DNA of 64,000 nucleotides from Streptomyces sp. NRRL S-87 (GTDB lineage Bacteria; Actinomycetota; Actinomycetes; Streptomycetales; Streptomycetaceae), in the NCBI RefSeq assembly GCF_000719335.1, contig NZ_JOGB01000019.1:62001-126000 (forward strand), given 5' to 3'. Numbering within the stretch: position 1 is the stretch's first letter; each line of letters opens with the position of its first letter. The translations under genes and the position numbers were made by a program. Below, in pieces: positions 16,695 to 24,294 of the stretch. The notes beneath the pieces are model-generated. The model did not search any database. It was not told where the DNA came from and saw only the letters and a list, made by a program, of their open reading frames with translations.

Positions 16695-19106
16695 TCAGGC
16701 GGTGGCCTGTTCAAGTGCCGAGTCCCGCTCGATCGGCCGGATCGCCTCGGTCCGGCCCGCGCCGGTGCTGGCCGCCGCCAGGGCGCCGGAAGGGGCCCCT
16801 TCCGGGTTCCCGGGCAGGTCGGAGGCGGTGTCGTGCGGGTCCACGCTGGTGAACACATGCGGCTCGAAAAAGCCGTCGGCCTCCGCCAGCAGGTACGCCT
16901 GGGCCTCGCCCACGTGGAAGTACATCCCGTGCAGTTCGAGGGTGCCGTCGGCGAGCCGGCGGCGGACCGACTCGTGTGCACGCAGGTGCTCCAGCTGCTG
17001 CACGACGTTGGTCAGGCACAGCTGCTCGACCGCGTCCGCCGGCAGCCGGCCGGAGATCCGGGCCCAGCGGTGGTGGCGGCTCGACATCCGCTCCAGGCTG
17101 GGGGCGCCGTGCCGCAGCCAGCGGCGCAGCGGGGTCGGGGGGAGGTCCGGCGGCGTGGTGAGCAGGGCCTGCATCGCCCCGCAGCCGGAGTGGCCGCAGA
17201 CCGTGATGCTCTCCACCTGGAGCACGTCCACCGCGTACTCGATGGCCGCGGCCACGGAGTCGTCCCCGGACTCGGACCCCGGGAGCGGCACCAGGTTCCC
17301 CACGTTGCGCACGGTGAACAGGTCGCCGGGGCCACTGGCGGTGATCATGCTGGTGACCAGGCGGGAGTCGGCGCAGGTCAGGAAGAGCTGGGAGGGTTGC
17401 TGGCCCTCGCGCGCCAGCCGTTCCAGCTCGCCGCGCACCAGGGGGGCGGTGTCGCGCTGGAACGCGCTGATGCCGGTGGCCAGTCGGCCCGCGCGGTGCC
17501 GCGGCGCCGCGGCGGGGGCCCTGCGGTGTTCGCAGTGGTTCTGCACCGCGTGCCACGGCGTCCACGGACGGCAGCAGTGGTGCGGGCCCTTGGCTCCGTG
17601 CGCGCTCCTGCCGGCGGGGGCCCCGCCGCCGGCCGCCGCCTCGGCCGACCCGGCGGCGGGGCGGGGGGTGCGGCCGGTGACCGTGACCCGGCCCCCGTGG
17701 GCGAGCTGTGCGTCCTCCCAGTCCTGGAGGGTCTCGTACGCCGCGTGGTCCATGAAGGATCCGTCCAGTTCGAGTACGACGACGGCGTCCTGCGGGATCT
17801 GGCTCAGCACCCGGCTCAGCCGGGGCACCGCCAGGAAGGTCAACTGGCCGCGGGCGCACACCCGGTGCACCCCCTCGTGGGCCTCCAGGGTGATGCGGGT
17901 CCGGGCGAGCCGGTTCAGGGCCACCGCGATCGCCACGCCGATGCCGACGGCGACGCCGGTGAGCACGCCGGCGAGGACCACGGCCACCGTCGTCACGGCG
18001 TACACCAGGGCCTCGCGGTGGCGCGTGACGTTGCGGATGTGGGTGATGCTGACCATCTGCACGCCCACCGCCAGGACCAGCGCGGCGAGGGCGGCCAACG
18101 GGATCAGGTCCAGTACGGGTACCAGCACGGCTGCGGCCAGCAGCACCCACACGCCGTGCCATATGGTCGAACGCCGGCTCGTGGCGCCCGCTTTGACGTT
18201 GGTGATGCTCCGGACGGCGCCACCCGACACCGGCAGCCCGCCCAGTGCGCCGGAGGCCATGTTGGCCAGGCCCTGGCCGCGCAGCTCCCGGTCGAGCGAG
18301 GCGCGCCGCGGCCGGTCGGTCGTGGCGCGCTGGGCGGCGATGAGCTTGTCGGTGGCCACGGCGGAGAGCAGGGACTCGACGCTGCCCACCAGGGTCACGG
18401 CGACCACGGCGGCGAGGATGCCCAGCACGGGGCCGTCGGGGAGTTCCGGCAGGGCGTGGCTGCGCCAGGACGGCAGGTCGACGCGCGGCAGGCCGGGCCC
18501 GGCCGCGGTGGCCGCCGCCGTGGCCAGGGCTACGGCGGCCAGGGCGGCGGGCGCCTTGCGCAGCAGCCGCCCGGCGCGCCCGGGCAGCCGGGGCCAGACC
18601 AGCAGCACGGTGATCGTCAGCGTGCTGACGGCGAGCGCTCCCGGGTGGAGGTCGGCCAGCTGTGCCGGCAGCTCCCGCACGTTGGCGATCGCGGAGCTCT
18701 GGGGCGTTCCCCCCAGCACGATGTGGAGCTGCGCCACCACGATCGTGACGCCGATGCCGGCGAGCATGCCGTGCACGATGGCGGGGCTGACCACCAGCGC
18801 GGAGCGGGCGGTGCGCAGCAGGGCCAGGCCCAGCTGCGCCGCGCCGGCCAGCACGGTGATCGCGCAGGTGGTGCGCCAGCCGTAGCGGTGGATCAGCTCG
18901 GCGGTGACCACGGTGAGGCCGGCCGAGGCGCCGCTGACCTGCAGCGGTGCGCCACCGAACCGGCCGGCCACGATGCCGCCCGCCGCTGCGGCGACCAGCC
19001 CGGCCTGGAGCGGGGCTCCGGTGGCCAGGGCGATGCCCAGCGAGAGCGGCAGGGCGATCAGGAAGACCGCGATCGACGCGGAGAGATCAGACGAGCGATC
19101 AGACAC
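16695..19106 (-). CDS. SulP-family anion transporter fused to beta-carbonic anhydrase
   Basis: An 803-residue fusion. Residues about 5-400 are a SulP/SLC26 permease with 10-14 membrane segments (LIALPLSLGIALATGAPLQA near the start). Residues about 420-500 form a STAS-like cytoplasmic domain (ARGQLTFLAVPRLSRVLSQI). Residues about 540-790 are a beta-carbonic anhydrase with zinc ligands C578, H639 and C642 and the Asp-Arg pair D580-R582. Such fusions suggest a bicarbonate transporter coupled directly to CO2/bicarbonate interconversion. The GTG at 19106 follows GGGAGGAG; a TTG at 19130 is less likely. The true anion is not proven. Confidence 0.92.
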   Translation of the reverse strand: MSDRSSDLSASIAVFLIALPLSLGIALATGAPLQAGLVAAAAGGIVAGRFGGAPLQVSGASAGLTVVTAELIHRYGWRTTCAITVLAGAAQLGLALLRTARSALVVSPAIVHGMLAGIGVTIVVAQLHIVLGGTPQSSAIANVRELPAQLADLHPGALAVSTLTITVLLVWPRLPGRAGRLLRKAPAALAAVALATAAATAAGPGLPRVDLPSWRSHALPELPDGPVLGILAAVVAVTLVGSVESLLSAVATDKLIAAQRATTDRPRRASLDRELRGQGLANMASGALGGLPVSGGAVRSITNVKAGATSRRSTIWHGVWVLLAAAVLVPVLDLIPLAALAALVLAVGVQMVSITHIRNVTRHREALVYAVTTVAVVLAGVLTGVAVGIGVAIAVALNRLARTRITLEAHEGVHRVCARGQLTFLAVPRLSRVLSQIPQDAVVVLELDGSFMDHAAYETLQDWEDAQLAHGGRVTVTGRTPRPAAGSAEAAAGGGAPAGRSAHGAKGPHHCCRPWTPWHAVQNHCEHRRAPAAAPRHRAGRLATGISAFQRDTAPLVRGELERLAREGQQPSQLFLTCADSRLVTSMITASGPGDLFTVRNVGNLVPLPGSESGDDSVAAAIEYAVDVLQVESITVCGHSGCGAMQALLTTPPDLPPTPLRRWLRHGAPSLERMSSRHHRWARISGRLPADAVEQLCLTNVVQQLEHLRAHESVRRRLADGTLELHGMYFHVGEAQAYLLAEADGFFEPHVFTSVDPHDTASDLPGNPEGAPSGALAAASTGAGRTEAIRPIERDSALEQATA

Positions 19107-19341
19107 GGGTACACGGCTCCTCCCAAGCAAAGCTCAACAGTCGGTAAACGAACCGTAATGGAGAGTAAAGAACCCGGTGGGATATAAGCCGCAAACGGAT
19201 GAAGAGTTCCCACTCTCGGGTGATTAAGCATTTTGTCCGGCTTGTCATATCTTCGTTTGGCTTCCTTGCGTGGGACGTTGCGGACGCGCGCCGAGACGGC
19301 GGCACCCCAACGCGGAACACGGCAAGGAAGAGGGTGGGCGG

Positions 19342-20652
19342 ATGATGGCCGCCTCGAAGAAGATCGCCGGGGGCCTGGTGGCCACGGCGCTGGCGCTGGG
19401 CGTCGCGGGTTGCAGCAGTTCGGAACCCGCCAGGCGCCCGGCCGCCGGGCATCCGGGCGCGGGCGCCGGGGGCAGACCCGGCGCTCCCGCCGCGCCCGCA
19501 CCGGGCAGCGTCCTCAGGCTGATCGGCGACGGCTCGACCTCGTACACCGGCGGGCAGCCCAACGTGGCGCTGCCGGAGAAGCTGAAGCCCGGTGAGAAGC
19601 CGCCGCAGTTCGTGGTCTTCTCGTGGGACGGCGCAGGCGAGGACAGCCAGAAGCTCTTCTCGCACTTCCGCGAGGTCGGGAAGAAGTACCACGCCCGCAT
19701 GACGTACTTCCTCAGCGGCGTCTACATGCTCCCCGAGGAGAAGCGGGACCTGTACACCGCGCCGCAGCACGACCCGGGCCGCTCCGACATCGGCTTCGGC
19801 GACCTCCAGGGCATCAAGGACACCGCGGAGCAGCTACGCGGCGCCTGGCTGGAGGGCAACGAGATCGGCACCCACTTCAACGGGCACTTCTGCGGCCCGG
19901 ACGGCGGCGTGGGCACGTGGTCGGTCGAGGAGTGGAAGAGCGAGATCAACCAGGCCAAGTCCTTCGTCAAGAGCTGGAAGACCAACTCGGGCCTGAAGGA
20001 GGAGAAGGCCCTCCCCTTCGACTACGACAAGGAACTGATCGGCGCCCGCACCCCCTGCCTCGAGGGCCAGAAGAACTTCATGCGGGCCGCCAAGACGATG
20101 GGCTTCCGCTACGACTCCAGCGGCATCAGCAAGCAGGTCTGGCCCAAGAGGACCGAGGGCCTGTGGGACGTGCCGCTCCAACTGGTCCCCATGCCCGGCC
20201 GGGCCTTCGAGACCCTCTCGATGGACTACAACTACCTGGTCAACCAGTCCGGCACGACCACCCAGGGCGACCCCTCGCAGCACGAGTACTGGGGCGACCA
20301 GATGCGTGACGGCCTGCTGAAGGCCTTCGACCGGACCTACCGGGGCAACCGGGCGCCGCTGATCATCGGCAACCACTTCGAGTCGTGGAACGGCGGCACG
20401 TACATGCGTGCCGTCGAGGAGACCATCAAGAGCGTCTGCACCCAGCCCGAGGTGCGCTGCGTGCCCTTCAAGGAGCTCGTCGACTGGCTCGACGTGCAGG
20501 ACCCGAGGACCCTGGAGCGGCTGCGCACCCTGGACGTGGGCGAGGCGCCGAAGGACGGCTGGCCGACGTTCATGACCAAGGGTCCGGCCGCTCCGAAGCC
20601 GGCCGCGCCCGGAGCCCCCGCCGTCAGCCGGCAGGAACAGGAAGAGGGCTGA
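19342..20652 (+). CDS. Secreted lipoprotein, polysaccharide-deacetylase-like
   Basis: A 436-residue lipoprotein. Signal peptide residues 1-23 end in the lipobox VAGC (C24), followed by an Ala/Gly/Pro-rich linker. The globular part starts near residue 75 with PPQFVVFSWDGAGED, in the position of the metal-binding TFDDG of NodB/CE4 deacetylases. EIGTHFNGHFCG resembles the second metal motif (H-x3-H). The canonical Asp-Asp pair is altered (SWDG), so activity is uncertain. The start is set by the AAGGAAGAGGG site. The last 29 bases overlap the convergent CooC-like ATPase gene. Confidence 0.8.
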   Translation: MMAASKKIAGGLVATALALGVAGCSSSEPARRPAAGHPGAGAGGRPGAPAAPAPGSVLRLIGDGSTSYTGGQPNVALPEKLKPGEKPPQFVVFSWDGAGEDSQKLFSHFREVGKKYHARMTYFLSGVYMLPEEKRDLYTAPQHDPGRSDIGFGDLQGIKDTAEQLRGAWLEGNEIGTHFNGHFCGPDGGVGTWSVEEWKSEINQAKSFVKSWKTNSGLKEEKALPFDYDKELIGARTPCLEGQKNFMRAAKTMGFRYDSSGISKQVWPKRTEGLWDVPLQLVPMPGRAFETLSMDYNYLVNQSGTTTQGDPSQHEYWGDQMRDGLLKAFDRTYRGNRAPLIIGNHFESWNGGTYMRAVEETIKSVCTQPEVRCVPFKELVDWLDVQDPRTLERLRTLDVGEAPKDGWPTFMTKGPAAPKPAAPGAPAVSRQEQEEG

Positions 20653-21655
20653 CCGCCGCGCCGGCGAGGCCGTCGGCGCCCTCCTCCGCGAGCCGCTCGT
20701 GAAGGACGAAGCCGGGGTCGACCTGCGCCGCCAGGTCGACCCCGGTCTTCGCGTTGCCCCAGCTCTCGGCGTTGCGCAGGTGGAAATGGACCATCTGCTC
20801 GGTGTACCGCGCCCAGTCCCGCCGCTCGTACGAGCCGTCCGCCGCCTCCCGCAGGGCGGCCAGCGCGTCCCGGTTGGCGGCCTCCAGCAGCTCGAACCGC
20901 GGCGGGCGCCCCTTCTCCATGGCGCGCACCCAGTCCGAGTGCCCGACCGTCACCAGCAGGTCGTCCCCCACCTCGGCGCGCAGGAAGTCCACGTCGTCCG
21001 GGCCCTGCACCTTGTTGCCGACGACCTTCAGCGCCACGCCGAAGTCCCGTGCGTACTCCTTGTACTGGCGGTAGACCGACACGCCCTTGCGGGTGGGCTC
21101 GGCGACCAGGAAGGTCATGTCGAACCGGGTGAACATCCCCGACGCGAAGGAGTCGGAGCCCGCCGTCATGTCGACGACCAGGTACTCGCCGCGGCCGTCC
21201 ACCAGGTGGTTCAGGCACAGCTCCACCGCCCCGACCTTCGAGTGGTAGCAGGCCACACCCAGGTCGGCCTCGGTGAAGGGGCCGGTGGCCATCAGCCGGA
21301 CCGGGCCGCCCTCGAGGTGCAGGGTGCGGGCGCAGGCCTCGTACACCGGGTTGTCCTCGCGGATCCGCAGCAGGCGCGAGCCGGCTCCGGGTGGGGTCGT
21401 CTTGATCATCGAGTCGGCGGCGGCGATCCGCGGGTTCGCGCCCCGCAGGTACTCCTTGATCAGCGGCAGTCGCGCGCCCATGGCCGGCAGCGCGGCGGCC
21501 TCCTCGTCCGAGAGGCCGAGGGCGGCGCCCAGGTGCTGGTTGATGTCGGCGTCCACCGCCACGACGGGGGCGCCCGCCGCCGCGAGGTGGCGGACGAAGA
21601 GGGAGGACAGGGTGGTCTTGCCGCTGCCGCCCTTTCCTACGAAAGCGATCTTCAT
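20624..21655 (-). CDS. CooC/MinD-like P-loop ATPase
   Basis: A 343-residue SIMIBI-class ATPase. GKGGSGKTT (from residue 7) is a deviant Walker A with signature lysine K8. DADINQHLGAALGL follows the first strand, and VVDMTAGSDSFASGMFT is the Walker B/switch II. The closest general type is the nickel/cofactor-insertion ATPase CooC, but no CxC metal motif stands out. The start is leaderless: ATG at 21655, 8 bases from TACCCT. It is divergent from the degenerate Fic protein across about 100 bp. Actinomycetes keep this pair together, which suggests a shared task, still unknown. Confidence 0.82.
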   Translation of the reverse strand: MKIAFVGKGGSGKTTLSSLFVRHLAAAGAPVVAVDADINQHLGAALGLSDEEAAALPAMGARLPLIKEYLRGANPRIAAADSMIKTTPPGAGSRLLRIREDNPVYEACARTLHLEGGPVRLMATGPFTEADLGVACYHSKVGAVELCLNHLVDGRGEYLVVDMTAGSDSFASGMFTRFDMTFLVAEPTRKGVSVYRQYKEYARDFGVALKVVGNKVQGPDDVDFLRAEVGDDLLVTVGHSDWVRAMEKGRPPRFELLEAANRDALAALREAADGSYERRDWARYTEQMVHFHLRNAESWGNAKTGVDLAAQVDPGFVLHERLAEEGADGLAGAAVSPLPVPAG

Positions 21656-21663
21656 GTTCACCA

Positions 21664-21669
21664 AGGGTA
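21664..21669 (-). promoter_or_regulatory. Leaderless -10 box for CooC-like ATPase
   Basis: TACCCT on the minus strand, 8 bases before the ATG at 21655. Confidence 0.5.
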
Positions 21670-21743
21670 GCGACTCGATCGCTCGCAGTGGTCGAACCGA
21701 GTGAAGAAGGCCACTCGGGGCGGGGTGCGGTGCTATGGGTGCG

Positions 21744-21749
21744 TAGGCT
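21744..21749 (+). promoter_or_regulatory. Leaderless -10 box for Fic-like gene
   Basis: TAGGCT ends 8 bases before the ATG at 21758. It lies back to back with the ATPase promoter, 74 bp apart. Confidence 0.55.
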
Positions 21750-21757
21750 CCCTACTT

Positions 21758-22588
21758 ATGAGTACGTCAGCCGATCCGCTCGCCGCCCTGGCCCAGCTGC
21801 CCGGCGTCGCCGAGTCCGTGGAATCCATGCGCAAGGCCGTCGACCGGGTCTACGGGCACCGCGTGATGCGGCGGCGCAGCGCGGAGATCACCGCCGAGGC
21901 CGCGCTGCGCGGCGCGCGGGGCAACGCAGCGCTCTCCGGGGCGGACTGGGCGCTGGAAGAGGTGCGGAGGCGCACCGACTTCGGCGGCGACGACGAGGCG
22001 CGCACCGTGGGCGCCGCGCTGCGGCTGACGGCCGAGGCGGGCCAACTGCTCACCATCTGGCGGCAGTCCCCGCTGCGCGTGCTGGCGCGGCTGCACCTGG
22101 TGGCGGCCGGCGGCGCGGGCACCGGGGCGGACGACGGCGTCATCGGCCGGCCGCGACTGGCGGGCGAGCCCGTTGTCGAGCCGCTGGTGGACCTGCCACT
22201 GCCGGCGGCCGACGAGGTGGCGGGGCGGCTGGACGGGCTCTCGGGCCTGGTCATGGCGGGGAGTTCGGCACCGGCGCTCGTGACCGCCGCCGTGGTGCAC
22301 GGCGAGCTGCTCGCGCTGCGGCCGTTCGGTTCGTACAACGGGCTGGTGGCGCGGACCGCCGAGCGCATCGTGCTGATCAACAGCGGTCTGGACCCCAAGG
22401 CCGTCTGCCCGGCCGAGGTCGGGCACGCGGAGCTGGGCGCGGCCGCCTACCGTGCGGCGCTGGACGGGTACGTCTCCGGGACCCCGGACGGCATGGCCGC
22501 CTGGATCGCGCACTGCGGGCGGGCGGTCGAGCTCGGGATGCGGGAGTCGACGGCGGTCTGCGAGGCGCTGCAGCGCGGCGCGGCGTAA
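21758..22588 (+). CDS. Degenerate Fic-fold protein
   Basis: A 276-residue protein related to Fic/DOC AMPylators. GNAALSGADWALEEVRRR (residues 55-72) resembles the Fic N-terminal region. RPFGSYNGLVAR (188-199) aligns with the catalytic HPFx[D/E]GNGRxxR loop. The catalytic histidine is replaced by R188, the acid by S192 and the phosphate-binding Arg by L196, while PF, NG and the last Arg (R199) remain. It should therefore be unable to AMPylate and may be a pseudo-enzyme or bind another ligand. In S. coelicolor the equivalent is loosely called an oxidoreductase; I see no such motif. Confidence 0.75.
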   Translation: MSTSADPLAALAQLPGVAESVESMRKAVDRVYGHRVMRRRSAEITAEAALRGARGNAALSGADWALEEVRRRTDFGGDDEARTVGAALRLTAEAGQLLTIWRQSPLRVLARLHLVAAGGAGTGADDGVIGRPRLAGEPVVEPLVDLPLPAADEVAGRLDGLSGLVMAGSSAPALVTAAVVHGELLALRPFGSYNGLVARTAERIVLINSGLDPKAVCPAEVGHAELGAAAYRAALDGYVSGTPDGMAAWIAHCGRAVELGMRESTAVCEALQRGAA

Positions 22589-22983
22589 CGGGGCCCGCAC
22601 AGGGTTGCGGCGACACCCGTACTGCTCTGGTGTCGCCGCTGGCATTCACGCCCAGTTACCAAGCGTCCTCGATACGTGCCCATCAGGCCGGGATACTTTG
22701 CCCTTGCCTGGTGCGGGCGGCCCTTAATCGAAGGGTCGACGTCGCGTGGGTGCTCGGCGTTCATGCAATCGGTCCGTGGGGCCTTCCTGCGTTCTAAAGA
22801 TGATCCTCTCGGATGTTCTTCGGTCTCGCGGGCCGTGAATCCTTTGTACCTCTGCGGGGAGTGAAGCGGAACCCCTAACCCCGTTTTCTTTACCTTTCCG
22901 GACGGTCGGCACGAATCGGACAGCCGGCGTCCGCGCAGGCCAGGCCCTCCGTCGAGGTGCTGCCCGCATGCAGGCGCACGTTG
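22589..22983. other. Non-coding gap after Fic-like gene
   Basis: 395 bp between two convergent genes. A good hairpin sits at the left end. The rest is AT-richer than average (runs such as CCGTTTTCTTTACCTTTCC) and has no frame with codon bias. It could hold a small RNA or the 3' region of the HAD gene. Confidence 0.4.
22607..22639 (+). terminator. Terminator hairpin after Fic-like gene
   Basis: Perfect 11-bp stem (GCGGCGACACC and complement) with an 11-base loop, 18 bases past the stop. Confidence 0.65.
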
Positions 22984-23820
22984 TCAGGAAGTCGCCGCGG
23001 CCAGCGCGCCGGCGCGGCGCCGGCTCGCGTACCAGACCAGGCCGGCCGTGGCAGCGGCCGCGCCGACGGCCGCCGCCGCGACCAGTGCGGGGCGGGCCGG
23101 CATCGACAGGCCGGGCAGCCGCTGCTTGAGGCGCACCGGCCGGTTGAACACCAGCACGGGCCAGTCGCGGGACAGGGCCTCGCGGCGCAGGGCCCGGTCG
23201 GGGTTGACCGCGTGCGGGTGGCCGACGGACTCCAGCATCGGGACGTCCGTGATCGAGTCGCTGTACGCGTAGCAGCGGGCCAGGTCGTAGCCCTCGGACT
23301 CGGCGAGCTGGCGCACCGCCTCGGCCTTGGTCGGCCCGTAGGCGTAGTACTCGATCTCGCCCGTGAAGCACCCGTCGTCGCCCACGACCATGCGGGTGGC
23401 GACCACGCGGTCGGCGCCGAGCATCTCGCCGATCGGCTCGACCACTTCGGCCCCGGACGTCGAGACGATCACGACGTCGCGGCCCGCGGTGTGGTGCTCC
23501 TCGATGAGGGAGGCGGCCTCGTCGTAGATGATCGGGTCGATGAGATCGTGCAGCGTCTCCGCGACGATCTCCTTGACCTGCTGGACGTTCCAGCCCTTGC
23601 AGAGGGCGGACAGGTACTCCCGCATCCGCTCCATCTGGTCGTGGTCGGCGCCGCCGGCCAGGAACACGAACTGCGAGTAGGCGGTCCGCAGCACGGCGCG
23701 GCGGTTGATGAGGCCGCCCTGGTAGAAGGACTTGCTGAAGGTCAGCGTGCTGGACTTCGCAATGACCGTCTTGTCCAGGTCGAAGAAGGCGGCCGTGCGG
23801 GGCAAGGAGTGGTTTTCCAC
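22984..23820 (-). CDS. HAD-IB phosphatase with C-terminal membrane anchor
   Basis: A 278-residue haloacid-dehalogenase hydrolase of the SerB-like IB type. D14-L-D16-K-T (FFDLDKT) is motif I, IVSTSG motif II, and SDSITDVPML motif IV. A hydrophobic helix near residues 245-265, followed by RRR, anchors it in the membrane. The orthologue in S. coelicolor is annotated as a morphological-differentiation-associated protein, and Rv3661 holds the same place beside the mycobacterial Tad locus. The GTG at 23820 is chosen because TATGCT lies 6 bases before it (leaderless). The substrate is unknown. Confidence 0.87.
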   Translation of the reverse strand: MENHSLPRTAAFFDLDKTVIAKSSTLTFSKSFYQGGLINRRAVLRTAYSQFVFLAGGADHDQMERMREYLSALCKGWNVQQVKEIVAETLHDLIDPIIYDEAASLIEEHHTAGRDVVIVSTSGAEVVEPIGEMLGADRVVATRMVVGDDGCFTGEIEYYAYGPTKAEAVRQLAESEGYDLARCYAYSDSITDVPMLESVGHPHAVNPDRALRREALSRDWPVLVFNRPVRLKQRLPGLSMPARPALVAAAAVGAAAATAGLVWYASRRRAGALAAATS

Positions 23821-23826
23821 GCCCCG

Positions 23827-23832
23827 AGCATA
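23827..23832 (-). promoter_or_regulatory. Leaderless -10 box for HAD phosphatase
   Basis: TATGCT on the minus strand ends 6 bases before the GTG at 23820. Confidence 0.55.
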
Positions 23833-23850
23833 TGCGCCCACCATTCGGCG

Positions 23851-23856
23851 TAAGGT
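23851..23856 (+). promoter_or_regulatory. -10 box of a short divergent transcript
   Basis: TAAGGT ends 7 bases before a GTG at 23864, in leaderless geometry. It is divergent from the HAD promoter, 18 bp away. Confidence 0.4.
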
Positions 23857-23863
23857 GGGGCGC

Positions 23864-23929
23864 GTGGGTTTGCTTGAGAAGGCTCTCGGGTACACCATGG
23901 AAGTCACGGATCGTTCGCGACCGTGCTAA
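23864..23929 (+). CDS. Possible leaderless 21-residue microprotein or leader RNA
   Basis: GTG-initiated frame encoding VGLLEKALGYTMEVTDRSRP plus a final C, then TAA. It begins 7 bases after a good -10 box and is followed 37 bases later by a strong hairpin (23967-24001), so a short transcript of about 140 nt is likely. The codons are not biased (GGT, TTG, CTT), so the RNA rather than the peptide may be the product. No family is recognised. Confidence 0.3.
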   Translation: MGLLEKALGYTMEVTDRSRPC

Positions 23930-23966
23930 CCCGGTCCGACTCCTCCCCCCCCGAGTCGGCCGTGGG

Positions 23967-24001
23967 GACGACCCCCGCTCTCCCCCCCGGCGGGGGTCGT
24001 C
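23967..24001 (+). terminator. Strong terminator hairpin
   Basis: Perfect 12-bp stem GACGACCCCCGC with its complement and an 11-base C-rich loop. It follows the micro-ORF and insulates the Tad promoter region. Confidence 0.7.
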
Positions 24002-24125
24002 GCATGTCCGGACGCATTTTCGTCCGTTCCCCCGATCCGGTGCGATCGATTTCAACTCCCCGCTGCCGCTCGGGCTTCCTCGCGTCCCCCTCTTCACCCT
24101 TCTGGACTCGTGACGGTCCGTAGTG

Positions 24126-24145
24126 GTTCCACCGCGCAGTGGAAC
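24126..24145. promoter_or_regulatory. Inverted repeat, operator-like
   Basis: GTTCCAC-N6-GTGGAAC, perfect 7-bp arms with a 6-base spacer, just upstream of the DnaA-box-like cluster. Confidence 0.35.
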
Positions 24146-24166
24146 ACGCCGGAATGGGTGAACGAG

Positions 24167-24213
24167 TTATTCACAGGTGGGGGGTTGTCCACAGTTTTCG
24201 AGCAAGATCCACA
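24167..24213. promoter_or_regulatory. Cluster of DnaA-box-like sequences
   Basis: TTATTCACA (24167-24175), TTGTCCACA (24185-24193, the exact Streptomyces-preferred box) and AGATCCACA (24205-24213, weaker), all in the same orientation and about two helical turns apart. Confidence 0.5.
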
Positions 24214-24294
24214 TCTTTTTCCCGATCGCTGCACGGTGATTCCGACCGCGAAGTCCGCGGTGGTGGGATTTGCTGCGAGAAGGGGGCGGAGATC

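Larger units (their letters stand above)
24002..24294. other. Tad/ssd operon upstream region
   Basis: Non-coding and locally AT-rich. It contains an inverted repeat (24126-24145) and DnaA-box-like sequences (24167-24213), then the ribosome site for ssd. Together with 23821-24001 it forms a 474-bp gap between ssd and the HAD gene. Confidence 0.5.

Noticed and set aside
21758..22588. Active Fic toxin with antitoxin
   Set aside because: The catalytic motif is destroyed, and the neighbouring ATPase is not an antitoxin type.
24167..24213. A second replication origin at the DnaA boxes
   Set aside because: Only three boxes with no dnaA/dnaN genes or AT-rich unwinding tract; a regulatory role is more likely.
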